Assembly (NCBI GenBank): GCA_944470555.2
Contig: OX104134.1
Location: 16,223,248-16,287,247 of the forward strand
DNA: 64,000 nt
Reading direction: 5' to 3'
Source of the DNA: Heterobilharzia americana
Lineage: Eukaryota > Platyhelminthes > Trematoda > Strigeidida > Schistosomatidae
Below the pieces are notes generated by a model. It searched no databases, had not been told where the DNA came from, and worked only from the letters and a program-made list of their open reading frames with translations. A program made the position numbers and the translations under genes. Below, in pieces: positions 35,986-47,150 of the stretch. Position 1 is the stretch's first letter. Each line of letters opens with the position of its first letter.

Positions 35986-37345
35986 TGGCATACTGATTAA
36001 TTGCAAGTATTACTTGTTATAACTGGTCAGAACAAATGTTTCGTGTCTATCGAAAGTCATGAAGAAGGTGTATGGGTAATATCAAAGAAGCTTGTAGCTC
36101 ATCACAGTTCAAATCTAAATCACCCTGCTGTCTAGTTGGAGAGTCACCTATAACCTATTCAAGTTGTCTTCGTGTGGTAAACAAGACTTCATTTGCCTTA
36201 TGAATGTAACGTGCGCAAATGATATCGCTGCTCAGTATTTTCAGAATATACTCTTACCTCCTGCATATTTCAGTAGAGCTGGCCAAGGTACCTGCAAATT
36301 AATCACAGAGTAGAAGACTTAAACTCTCCTGCATTGGCATCGTTATTGGAAGAGTGGTTGCGTAAATAGCACTCAAAAAGAAGGCATGACTTACGGGTCG
36401 AATAATCGAATTTGTTATCATATTCAGCCAAACTAACCTTGGACTTTATGACTGACGATATTTGTATGAAGCTTCACATAGTGGTAAGAATGAACGCCTG
36501 TCAGACAGCAGATATGCTTTTCAAGAAGATTGGACTGAATCTTTTCTCTTGATTGGATCCACTTTTATAGATGAACTACATGAACACATTAATTAACCCA
36601 ATCAATTAATACTGACGTTCTCATATTGAAGGTTTATGACGAATCTTCGTAAAAAGGTTGCAGATGTCAGCCTTAAATCCTTTCATCTTTTGGTATTTAT
36701 TTATTTTTATTGTAAAAACAAACTCCTGTTTGCATTGGTAGGCGTTCAAATATCTGACTGCCTTGTGAATTTTACCTTATCTAGCCATTCTGTGAGTCAT
36801 TCCAGGTTTAAAAAAAAATTTCGACTATAAAATCAATACTCTGACTCATCACAATACACAGAATCAAACTGTATAGTTTATAGGTGGGAAGTAACTAATC
36901 CCTTTGATGTCAATAATATAGGTGAAGACAATCGACAGTCTAATCGTCGATATTACTAATTAACAGAAAATAGGTATTGATAAGTGGCTAAAATATAATT
37001 AGGTAGGAGTTTGTAAGACAAATTCCTAAACTTTGATTTCTATTAGGTAAAAATACGATAGTTTAACAGAATCAATGGAATGGACACTAACACACGTGCT
37101 CTACAGACAGTTGTCTCACGTATTTATTTTTGAATAATTTAAGGAACGACACTGCTTTTGTGCGTAAAATCGGATTAATACTTGCAGAAATAAGGTAATT
37201 TCTTCAAACACAAAGATAGAGGGGATGTTTTATAATCAAAAGAAATCAGAAATCTAATTTGGAAAGTTCTAGATATCTGGTGAATCAACACTCCAGAAAA
37301 ATTGCTAATCAGGTGACCAGAATGTTCTAACTACAATCCTGTTTA
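35986..37345. other. Unassigned interval
   Basis: No gene, RNA or repeat recognised. Confidence 0.45.
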
Positions 37346-37349
37346 AAGT

Positions 37350-37400
37350 TCAAACTATCCACCTTCAATGGTTCTCCGACGGAGGTCAGTTCATGATGAA
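37350..37400 (+). repeat. Hammerhead-family tail fragment
   Basis: TTCAATGGTTCTCCGACGGA then TTCATGATGAAAACTACT matches the conserved 3' tail (GGTTCTCCAACTGATGTCAG then GTGATGAATAC) of the T elements. No ribozyme module remains. Confidence 0.55.
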
Positions 37401-37599
37401 AACTACTATATAATCAATATATATTCCTTCAAGTCAACAATTCAAATGTTTTTCAGTACTCATTTGTCACTCCGAGATCGAAGTTCTAATCAGAAGTTTT
37501 GGCTTGTGGGATCAAATATGCTACTACTGAGAAGGATACTCACCTGTGACATTCAATGATGGTTTTGCTGTTTTGTGTGTTGACAGAAGTGCGGATTAA

Positions 37600-37795
37600 T
37601 TGATCACTGAGTCCCGACCCAGGAACTAAACAATAAATTGTTGGTCGTGAAACGTGACGGTCATCGGGTCGTCCCCTGGGCGGATGGTGAGTGTTCACTA
37701 CTGAAGAGTGTAAAACTAGAATGAGTCATCTTTCCGTGTTCCTATACTTTCAGTGGTTCTCCAACTGATATGAATCCCTGATGAAAACTATTTTC
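37600..37795 (+). mobile_element. Hammerhead-family element T3 (single arm, decayed)
   Basis: A tRNA-like CATCGGGTCGTCCCCTGGGC region is followed by TTCACTACTGAAGAGTGTAA, AACTAGAATGAGTCATC and the family tail GGTTCTCCAACTGATATGAA. The core keeps CTGAAGA, but GAAA has become GAGT, so no cleavage is expected. Confidence 0.68.
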
Positions 37796-38287
37796 CAGTC
37801 CCTAGATCCCTCCAAACCAACAAGTGAGTTACCTATGATAAACACGAAGCTAGTATATGTTTGTGTAGCAATTCTTCGTAGTCACATTAAGGTATGATAA
37901 AAAAACCTTCAAATAGACTAGCTTACCTTCATAGGAGTCTCAGTGAATTATACAGGGAACCATGAGCCTTGATAAGTTCTAATATTTTGTTAGATGGTAT
38001 TTTAGAAACTAACTCCAGAAAAACTCCCAGGTTCTCCTAGATGCAAATACATACCAACGTAGTTTTCAAACATTACTTTAAAATAGCTGAGTCCTTCAAC
38101 AACATCTTCATTGTTGTTGTAATCCTAAGCGATAGCCATGATTAGCCATAATTTCTTTCTGAATGATATCTTAAGTTAAGTGGAAAGAGATGACAACGTG
38201 CGCCTTTCAGAGGTAATTAGCATTTCGATCATGAGGTTGACTGAAGTAGCACTGTTAACATCTATTCTTTTAGCACTAGTAAACAAA

Positions 38288-38484
38288 AATATTCAGATTG
38301 GTATTCATCATAGACTGACATAAGCTGGCCAAGGGACCTGTAGTTCCTGGGTTCGACCCCTGGCAGAGTCATAAGTGTGCGCTGCTGAGAAGCCCATACT
38401 AGGACGAAACAACTATCTAGATCTACCAGGTTTCCGATGTTTCTCCAACTCATGTCAGTCCGTGATGAATACCAATCTGAAATC
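38288..38484 (+). mobile_element. Hammerhead-family element T4 with short terminal inverted repeats
   Basis: A roughly 31-base left end (38,294-38,325, CAGATTGGTATTCATCA and GACTGACAT) is the inverted copy of the right end (38,449-38,482). Inside is a tRNA-like stretch with box B GGGTTCGACCCCTGG, then a hammerhead module (38,377-38,425) with CTGAGAA, stem II GCCC/GGAC, GAAA and CAACTATC. G8 is replaced by A, so activity is unlikely. It looks like a T2-type inverted repeat whose left arm lost its ribozyme. Confidence 0.75.
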
Positions 38485-38643
38485 AGTAATTAAATCACCA
38501 CAAACCTAAAAAATAAAAGATATTCAGTTTGAGAAGGACATTAGATTTGTGGGTGTATATTCTAAGTGAAATGTAGATGCAATAATTTGCAACTGGTTGA
38601 TTTCATGTTTCCCAGCTTTCTTCAACTGAACAAATGGTGATTA

Positions 38644-38860
38644 GTTTGGTTGTGGCTAGCAGAGGAATCCAAGATGAGCGCTTCATTCTATTTAGGACTT
38701 GTCAGCTGAATGTACCTGGATCCCAGTGAGTGGTGGTGTCCCTATTGAGTCTGTAACCTCACACCCATCGATTCGAACGCCTAAGCGTTACCCGTTAGGA
38801 CACTGAGTCACGATAGCTACCTGTTTTACAATGAGTGTTAGTTATTATTACTATTTGTTG
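38644..38860 (-). mobile_element. Smα-like tRNA/hammerhead retroposon S2
   Basis: Minus strand: a tRNA-like head with GGCGTTCGAATCGATGGGTG, CACCACTCACTGGGATCCAG, and a hammerhead module (about 38,716-38,662) reading CATTCAG, CTGACAA, GTCCTAAATAGAAT, GAAG, CGCTCATC and TTGGATTC. Substitutions at G8 and A15.1 predict inactivity. The 5' flank TTACAAGTATATCAACAAAT resembles the flank of S1. Confidence 0.78.
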
Positions 38861-38899
38861 ATATACTTGTAATTGAGAGGTGAGTGAGGATTTTAATTC

Positions 38900-39240
38900 T
38901 GAGGTATTATTCATCACGGACTGACATCAGTTTGAGGAGCATTGAAGAGGTGGTAGCATTGGACAGCTGGTTTGTCGTAGTGTTGGGCTGCTCAGCAGTA
39001 CGCACTCACCACCTGGGTAAGGACCGATGTCAGGATGTAGAAGTGTCGTGGCGAACAGGTTAATTATTGTGTCGTTGAGTAGAGTTGGGTTTAGTGTTTC
39101 CCAGTTTCCTAATTCTGTGAGTTAGTGATATGGTGTTGAGGAGCCTCATACTAGAACGAAATAGCTGTGGAGTACTCACAGGTTTTCCAGTGGTTCTTCA
39201 ATTGGTGTCAGTCTGTGATGAATACTACCTCAAAATTAGT
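38900..39240. mobile_element. Hammerhead inverted-repeat element T5
   Basis: The left arm (minus; about 38,906-39,005) has tail GAGGTATTATTCATCACGGA and module CTGAGCA...CGAC, AAAC, CAGCTGTC. The right arm (plus; about 39,130-39,232) has TTGAGGA, CCTCATACTAGAAC, GAAA, TAGCTGTG and ends GTGATGAATACTACCTCAA. The outermost TGAGGTA/TACCTCA also match as an inverted pair. Both cores are mutated. Confidence 0.74.
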
Positions 39241-39411
39241 CTCCCCATTCACCTCAGAATACGCTATTATATAGTTCTCACTAGCGATATGCTTCCAGAT
39301 GGATATCCCGAAGTTGTTCTGGGAATCTGTGACCTGTGAGGTCAAGCAGTAGGAAGGGAAGCTGATGACAACTGAAGACTTTGACTGATAGTCGCTGTGT
39401 ATCGCAATTTG

Positions 39412-39640
39412 AAGTAGGAAACTGTGAAGCATTGAACCCAGCTCAACTCAGTGACAGAATGGTTGACGCATTCTTTGTGAAACTTGAATATCCTCAGTTC
39501 GATCCCTAACCAGGTCGTGCTTGCATGGTGCTGAGGAGTCCCGTACTAGAACAAAACAGCTGTGGAGTACTTCTGGGTTTTCAATGGTTCTCTAACTGAT
39601 GTTAGTCCGTGATTAATACTACTTCAAACTTGTAATTCGC
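39412..39640 (+). mobile_element. Hammerhead-family element T6 (single arm with tRNA-like head)
   Basis: The head starts GAAGTAGGAAACTGTGAAGC, shared with T8, and has box-B-like CAGTTCGATCCCTAACC. The module at about 39,525-39,575 reads GTGCTGAGGAGTCCC, ACTAGAAC, AAAA, CAGCTGTG. The tail GGTTCTCTAACTGATGTTAG and GTGATTAATACTAC follows. GAAA is AAAA and the cleavage triplet is lost. Confidence 0.73.
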
Positions 39641-39654
39641 AGTTGTTATACTGA

Positions 39655-39735
39655 AGTGCAGGTGCATTCAGCTAACGAACCTCAAATAAGACGAAACACA
39701 CGTCTTGAATTCCTCTGCTAGCCAAAACCAAGTAA
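39655..39735 (+). ncRNA. Smα-type hammerhead fragment S4
   Basis: CATTCAG (39,665-671) is followed by CTAACGA, a stem II region ACCTCAAATAAGAC, GAAA, CACACGTC and TTGAAT, which pairs fully with ATTCAG as stem I (one G-U). The tail TCCTCTGCTAGCCA is the Smα tail. G5 is A in the core, so activity is doubtful. The tRNA-like head is missing. Confidence 0.7.
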
Positions 39736-41185
39736 ATTGCCATATAAAATATTCAGTCAATATCGAGGCTTGCGCGTATGAGCTCATCTGCCAACAGAGG
39801 TAGAACAATTCTATTTAGTGTAGCAGTGGTGATTTATAAGCATATCAACAAGTAGTAATCATGATTTCAGTCCAGCTTCTCAGCGTGTTTATAATATTCC
39901 ATCAACTTTTAATAACTGTATGACTAACGAGGAATTGAATATCCACTAAAATTCCTTCATTTTGTTTGCAGTTTTGGTGTAATTTCACACACACAAAACA
40001 CAGGACTAACCAGTGATGACGAAGCCTGGAAAACCTGACTCATCTTTCATCATGACGAATTCCCGAAAAAATAATTTGTTCAAAAAAGTTTATTAAATTA
40101 TGGATGACAAGAAGTGATCTTGGTGTTTTTAAAGCATGTGACTGGAGAAAAATAATTGGAAATTTAGTGGTGCACATACACGTTTCATGTAGGACTTCTT
40201 ACTCTTTATTCACATTAATACTCTTCGTAAAGAGGATTGTAAACCAAATGAGATATATTTCAGCACATACTACGTGTTTTGAAGTAAGTAGCTTGGTGTT
40301 GCTTAGAAAAGCAAATAATCATTCATTTGGTAGAGGTTGTGAAGGCGGAAATGAGGAGCATGGGAAGTAAATACAGAAGACAAGTGAAGAAGCAGCAGAA
40401 AGAGAAGACCAAGCTAAATCACATATACAATGCGAAAACTGTTTGTAAGGTTTGTGTTTGGGTAAATTTTTTCAATCAACAATTTGATCAGTCTTCAGCT
40501 GTACTTTTTCTACTTATATCAGTGGGATTATTGTACGGGACAGTTAACCCCCTCATGGATGCGTGATTATATCTATGTTGTATTACTATTGATTGTATGG
40601 TGTTTGAGTTTTTGCGTATGAAATGGTATTTCAAAGTAAAGTAGTACGTGAAGCAGCTCACACTAAGCCTAATCATCATTATCAGCTTTGATTTTCAGCT
40701 TTTTAGTCTATGCTCAGTATCACAACATATTCGGGCGTCAGCAATTCTTCGTTGTGACTGATGCATGAACGTCTGGCCGCCTCTTAGTCGAAACACTAAG
40801 CGTGTACAAACAGGAAGCCATACAGTAATCAAAATACTTAGGTCATTTTGTCTCCAATTTATGTTGGCCTGACTACCTGGAGAAGTTATATTCACTTTAT
40901 GTGTGCAGGCATGATAAGATTTACTCAAAATGTATCCTACTTTTAACTGCTTAGATCTGTATTACGAGTTCCTGTTTCTTGGAAATAAAATATGTCTACC
41001 TGTGATTCTGTGTTTTACTGAATGGCATGGAATAGCTGTTATATAAATAGTTTATTCCTTTATTCCAGGTTGACATCTCTGACTGACGATTTTACCAAAA
41101 GTATTGCCTAATACTTTTAGTTTCCCGTTGCTGAACAGGGTCCATCTCTGTTTCCATGTGAGCTCCTTTGGGAATGCCTCGATAC
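39736..41185. other. Unassigned interval
   Basis: No gene recognised. A lysine-rich frame at 40,327-40,566 has no known motif. Confidence 0.45.
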
Positions 41186-41446
41186 TGCCGCATATTCATG
41201 ATGCTGTACTGGTCTTGGTGACTAGCAGTGGAATGTTTGACGCACGATTCGTCCTTATCGGGGTTTATCAGCTGGCCTATTGGATAAGACTGGTGTTTGG
41301 AGCTGTGGGCACTGGGTTCGAGTCTCAGTTGGAATAACACCACTCACTGGGGTGTGAGTACATCTAGCCAACAAATCCCATATGGAACGAGACGCGTGTC
41401 TTAAATTCCACTGCCAGTCACCAAGATGAATACGACATCGTGAAAT
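41186..41446. mobile_element. Smα-like inverted element S3
   Basis: A minus-strand module (41,275-41,222) reads CCAG, CTGATAA, ACCCCGATAAGGAC, GAAT, CGTGCGTC, then the CATTCCACTGCTAGTCACC tail. A plus-strand tRNA-like head (AGACTGGTGTTTGGAGCTGT; box B GGGTTCGAGTCTC) leads through CACCACTCACTGGGGTGTGA into a second module (41,361-41,412). That module reads CATCTAG, CCAACAA, ATCCCATATGGAAC, GAGA, CGCGTGTC, then TTAAATTCCACTGCCAGTC. The two modules are head to head and both cores are degraded. Confidence 0.76.
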
Positions 41447-42399
41447 AGTACTATCTATTGGACAACGTTCTGAACACAACTAGTTGTCCATATTCATATC
41501 ATGGGCTAGAATATATTTTTCTTTTCCATTCTTTGTCTTTCTGCATATTGATTTCCTCTCAAAATACTGATGGAGAGTTTAGCAATGTGGAGTGATGCAC
41601 AACTATATCTAATCCCATACTGTTTATGTCTGTCTAACCATTGCTTAGGTATGAAGATATGGAATTGCTTTTCATTGGATGTTATCTTCTTTATGTGTTG
41701 GAAAATAAAGTGTGTCGGGGAGTATTGATAAAAGAAATTTAATTCTTATATTTTTCAATACTCATATTATCAGAAAGATGTTAGTACAAATATATACTTT
41801 CAACTGAAGTTGACCATGTGACCTACTTCCAAAAGCATTTACGAACAGATGTTTTTAGGAATTTAGCTCGTCAATGTACATACATGCACAACTAAGTTAA
41901 TTTACGGAAACACACATGTGTGCAAATAAAATGATGTACACACCTGATGCTTTGCTATGTATCGGACATTTAACCGTAAACTGTAGATATAAAATCAGTT
42001 ACAGTGAGTTCTTTGAAACAGTTTGTCATAGAACTTTCAAACCATCAGTCACCATAATTCCAGTATGTTGTGTCCTTCCAGAAATAATCATATTCAAGGT
42101 GAGCGAAGGTATGTATATTTCATGAGAGAATCTATTCGCGTCATTAGATTTCTGGTTTCCACTGATGCGAAGGGGAGGAGAAATTGTGCCGAAGAATACC
42201 ATAATTTGTAGTGATGATATAGCCTTCTAAAAACACCCAGTTCCGTGTACATTAGGCAACAGAACTACATACTAAAAACTACCTGTAGCTCACACTGTGA
42301 TAACTAAGATATTTTTCAAGGGTGAAGGGCAGATAAAATGTTCACATGTCCACTGATTTTAAGTAGTGATAAGTGAAAAACATTTTATTACAGAGGTCC
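41447..42399. other. Unassigned interval
   Basis: Nothing recognisable. Confidence 0.45.
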
Positions 42400-42500
42400 T
42401 AAACAAGGAGAATCTAGTTAGACCACTGGTGGTCTCTGGTTCGAAACCAACCGCGGTACAAATTTTCATTTTCACTTTCATTCATCACCCAGCATCACTA
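42400..42500 (+). mobile_element. tRNA-headed SINE, copy 2 (head shortened)
   Basis: TCTGGTTCGAAACCAACCGC (box B) is followed by GGTACAAATTTTCATTTTCA and CATTCATCACCCAGCATCAC, the family tail. The D-arm side is degraded. Confidence 0.7.
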
Positions 42501-45500
42501 CAAGTCTACCAAATCACGACTATCTCAGATGGTCAAAATGATAAACAAAGATATCATAACCTATATATCAATACAAAGTTCACAGAACAAGGGCACTAGT
42601 AAATACATGATGCGATGCAATATGATAACGTTAAGAATGTATGAAGTTTAAATAAATAGCTGACAAGCTAAGGAGATGATTCAAAACGAACATGAGTTAC
42701 ATCAGATTTGTTCAAGGTGTTATCAGCTTGTTATCGACTATCATAGTCTAATCGGAAATCACTTGTACAGTATTACCACTGAATGCAGGCCAGCGTTAGA
42801 AGACTTAGGTGATCAAAAGTGGGAACTGACTTGACACTGTCATTTTGGACAGAACTGACCTAACATGCATACAGTGGAATCGATAGTCAAACTAGTATCT
42901 CCTGATCCAGACTGGTCAAGGTCTGTATGGCTTCAATTGGGAAATTCTGTCCGCACACTCGCATCAACACTCAAACAACTATCCATACACAATATTTTCG
43001 ATCACTCTCACCTCATTTGGAAACTGCTAAACAGCCTACTACCAATGTTGCAGAAACACTTTGCGCTTCGTTGATCATAGGTAGGAACTATACACTTCGC
43101 CAACTCATGAGATGCTATCTGAGTAGTCCATGTGGTACTGGATACTAAGAGGACATCGTATTCGTACTTCAGACCAATAATTTTTTTAAATAGCAAAATG
43201 ATGCAACCACTCAGCTCCTTTAAAACTGTCTCAGAAATGTCACTGATAGTGCTGTTCGAGCGAAATGACCAGTAGCTGTGACCTTGACTGGTCTGAATAG
43301 CAAACTGGAACAAATAGTTGTTTACCATCACTCTCCTTATATCATTTTATTTAAGGACTTTCAGGATGTTGACAGACTCAACGTGGACATTGTTGTTGAA
43401 ATGATAATCTAAAAACTCTGCCGCGTCCAACGGATCAACGGTAATGCTAATGTAAAGAAATGCCCCGATTGATGGCCTGTAATGTATTTGAATTTATGAT
43501 GAAGATCTGTTAAAATTTGCTGACTGCATTCTCGATCTCAGCCAAACGCAGTACGCTTCTTATACATAGGTTTTTAGCACACTTTTTGGAGTCCGCAAAA
43601 TGTGATGGCACGCAGTCTTTTCGATGCATCTGGTAGGAGACTGATATCCCAATGATTTCTACACACTCACATCATTTCGTTAAGTAAGTCAGTGTTGACT
43701 GAACGCCCAAAACCAGAATTTGAAATCACGAATACCTATGCATCCTACAAATAATTCTGCTTTGAATCACACTTCGGTCAGCATTCCAAGTGACTTTGGA
43801 CATTTTAAAATTGAATTAACATTACCATTATTGACCGTCTAAATGATGACGGACAGCTGACTACCAGTTATTTAGATGAGCTGAAATACCTCCTGATAGC
43901 TACTGCTTTCATTTCATAATAAGATCTCTCATTCCTTGCATTAGCATCTTGTTATATTTGGAGCAGACTGCTTGCACAAATTGTTGTACTCACTATTCAT
44001 TGGGAAATATTGAAAGGCGTCAAAGCGTTACGAGCAGGTGATAGGGACTCGGTGTTTATGAGTGACAGACTACTGAAACTCATGAACAATATTTCCCTCT
44101 ATCTTCATGGGATCTTGATATTCCATCCAACGGTGGTCCACACTTTCTGGTGAATTGATAACTGGCTTTCTCTGGCTCGGTTTAATATTTGTTGCAGTAC
44201 TAGGTTTAATTAATTTTCTCGTATCGACTTCTTTGGGACGGTAATTATTTTCATCACCAAGGAAAATGATAAATCATGATCACCAATTAGGTGAGTGCTC
44301 GAGAAGCAGTAGTAATTTAACATGTAGCCTCCTGATTCTGACCGACTTCAACATGACCTTTTAGTGCTTAGGCTTGATTGGTAGGGTGATGGAATTAGGT
44401 AGGATGATTAATACAGCAGTGGTATGAGTTGATACTGACTACATATGGGTCGTATTGTGCACAGGAGCTCCAAAGATGATTCCTGGCAACCCACTTTTAA
44501 TTTATAAGCTGCATGCACCAAACACATGACGCTTTTATGGGGATGGACAGATTTCTTAGAAATTCGATTAATAGGCTAATATAACGAGTGCCCTTATTTG
44601 ATGATGTAATTTAGGTAATAGAATTCTTCCATCAGTTTATTCGGTCTTCAGCCTATAAAAAGTCGGTAAGGGCAATGAAGAGATAATGTTTCTGTCACCA
44701 GGTAACTCTTACTTCAGACGAACCTTCGGTCTATCTGCATATCTATCTATTAATAGACACCTAGGTATCTGCTGTAGCTTGCTACAACACGGAAACATAT
44801 TAGACGGGATACTGATGACTCGATATCCCGGAACAAGAGCATATGAACTGTACTTTCGATTTCACATGCGCATATGTTACTCTGAGTACATCACTTGGAC
44901 ATTTCAAGCAATTCTCTTTGATATAGTATAGCTCAGGAGCAAGTCATTCTACAGTCGTTGCCAAATTTCCCGATTGAAAACAGTTCTCACTGTCTGATAA
45001 AATTGCATATAGACTATTTATTACGTAGATGAATGTTGATTGGACGACTGAAACAAAGATAACGGTGGAAGCAAAACAAAGCGATGCAGCTCAGGTGTAA
45101 ATATAATGATGGTGAAGCGGAAATTTTACTGTTACGCCAAGGAATTTTGTGAGAACTGAAGTGATCCCATAGTTCCCACACTATAGCAAGTGGTCATCTT
45201 CGGGACTTCTACACGAACCGTTATTCATGAATGGAACTCAACACGTCAGTGAAAGAGCAACTGGCAGTTCATTCCGAGAATAGTTATGTTTAGTGTAGAT
45301 GCGTAGGCCAATCGACTGTTCATCAATTTAGAGATTCTTTACAACACTACTTTTGAATCCGAGTTTTCCAGATTCTCTGTTTGAACAGTTAGTGTTCAGC
45401 ACTTTGGCAAAAATCACTGACAACCCTACTTGTATCTATTCACTTGAGCATAAAATCCATCATATTATCAGGATACTTTTGTGACAGTGTTTAACTGTGC

Positions 45501-46040
45501 CTGATCCAACAAGAGTATCCCAGAACGAACGGATGACTTCACTAATCCTCGTCTGTACTACTGATTAAATGAAGGATGAATATGTCCACAGAACATAACA
45601 TAAACCAACCTTAGTAGTAAGAAAGAGAAAGTTTAGGTGTCTATATATCGTCTTTCGCGTTTTATTCCCATGCATTAGAGACATGATGGGAATGATTTAG
45701 CTGATGGGGCAATCCTATCATGTTGAACAATACTTCTGGTTCATGAGCTTCATTCAGTCTATGATAAGGATATGATTATTAACAGTATAGTTTTTCTACG
45801 CACTCGTCTTCAGGCTTATCGTTATCCACAATATCATTTTAAAATCCAGTATATCTGCAAGTGATATCAGTTGTCACACTGGGATAATAATCGTTGAGAT
45901 ATTTTTCTTGATGTTTGTAATTTCCTATTGTTTATCCCGCTGGGCCTAATTGTATGGTTTCTGTTGGCATATAAGTTCTCTGGACGGCTGCCTTGATATT
46001 GCCTCAAGTTTGACTTTGATGATATTTACTTTATGGTGGT
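42501..46040. other. Unassigned interval
   Basis: No gene, RNA or repeat recognised. The frames between 42,865 and 43,331 overlap on both strands and show no motifs. Confidence 0.45.
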
Positions 46041-46335
46041 TAGGAGTAGATTCTAGGATGCACTTTTCTTCCTTTTTAGGACTCGTCGACTGAATGTACC
46101 TGCATTTCAGCAAGTGATGTTTTTCCCACTTAACATGAAAACAATCCATTAAAATACCAAAGCGATATTCAATTAGTTACTGAGTCCTGAGAGATACCTA
46201 CTGTGTAACAATGGGTACCGGCTTGGAGTTTGATTTGGGAACGTTTTCAGTCACTGGGGTGCAGGTGAATTCAGCAGATGAGTTCCAAACAAGATGAAGT
46301 AAACTGCCTTAATTTACGGCTAGCCAACACGAAGT
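46041..46335. mobile_element. Smα-like inverted element S5 (decayed)
   Basis: The minus-strand module (about 46,095-46,047) reads CATTCAG, TCGACGA, GTCCTAAAAAGGA, GAAA, AGTGCATC, CTAGAATC. The plus-strand module (46,266-46,320) reads GAATTCAG, CAGATGA, GTTCCAAACAAGAT, GAAG. A degraded tRNA-like stretch lies between. The layout is as in S3. Both cores have changes at invariant positions. Confidence 0.68.
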
Positions 46336-46899
46336 GAATAATATCAAATTATCGTTATGGTTTCTGACTGTTTCTTCAGTGTCCATTTTAGCATGATTAG
46401 CTTCATGACTAATATCATCACCTTAATCTACTTTCCTGGTGACTGTCCGGGAATAAACTAAGTACCTCATTCAGTATCAGAGTCTGTATTCTTTTCTTTG
46501 TTAGTAAGTGGATGAAAAAAGTTGCAATCACAAAATTTATCAGTTTAGTTGAAATCTTAGGTATTCGATTGTCTTTCTAAACTTCAAGGTACGATAAAAC
46601 TTTGATGAGAAAAACCTGAAAATCGTTTTTCATCAATTTAACTTGGTGCCTGACTGCTGTTGAATATGCAAAACCTGGGAAACTGCAATGTAAATCATGA
46701 GGCACTTAGAATTTTACTGGCAACGCTTTAATTTCTAGGAGTGACTTTTAGAAATGAGCATGCTCATTGCCACTCTAAATTAGTAATATCGCTTTCGTTG
46801 AAAACCGTGAACGACTTCAAGGTCTCGGATGTCACGTTCAATGAACAGTTCTGAAAATGCTGCTTTATGCTATTGAAATTTATTTTTAAGCAAGTTACC

Positions 46900-47150
46900 G
46901 TTCATCTTCAGCATAACGTGTGACAGTTTCTAACAGTCCTCTATCGTTGAATACTGTTGTAGTGGGCGTCGCTGATAAGAATGGATAGAAGTAGTATATG
47001 TTAAGAGGGCAGCAGAAATCACAGGAAATTACCAGCAATGGGTAAAGGATTCTGCCAAGAGGAACGCAAGAGACAACACGGGTGTGTAGAGAGCAAGTCA
47101 GGAGAGAAGTAGAAGAGGAAATGAAGCACATTTTGCAAATGACTTAGTGT
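46900..47150 (-). repeat. Dispersed repeat fragment shared with 25.6-25.8 kb
   Basis: The minus strand repeats the block order of 25,640-25,800 (TTCCTCTTCTACTTCT, GGCAGAATCC, CTTAACATATACTACTT, CATTCTTATCAG) and extends past it with a GAAACTGTCACACG end. Nature unknown. Confidence 0.6.

Noticed and set aside
42865..43331. Overlapping frames of 69-107 codons on both strands
   Set aside because: They shadow one another and have no motif; chance open frames in this composition are likely.
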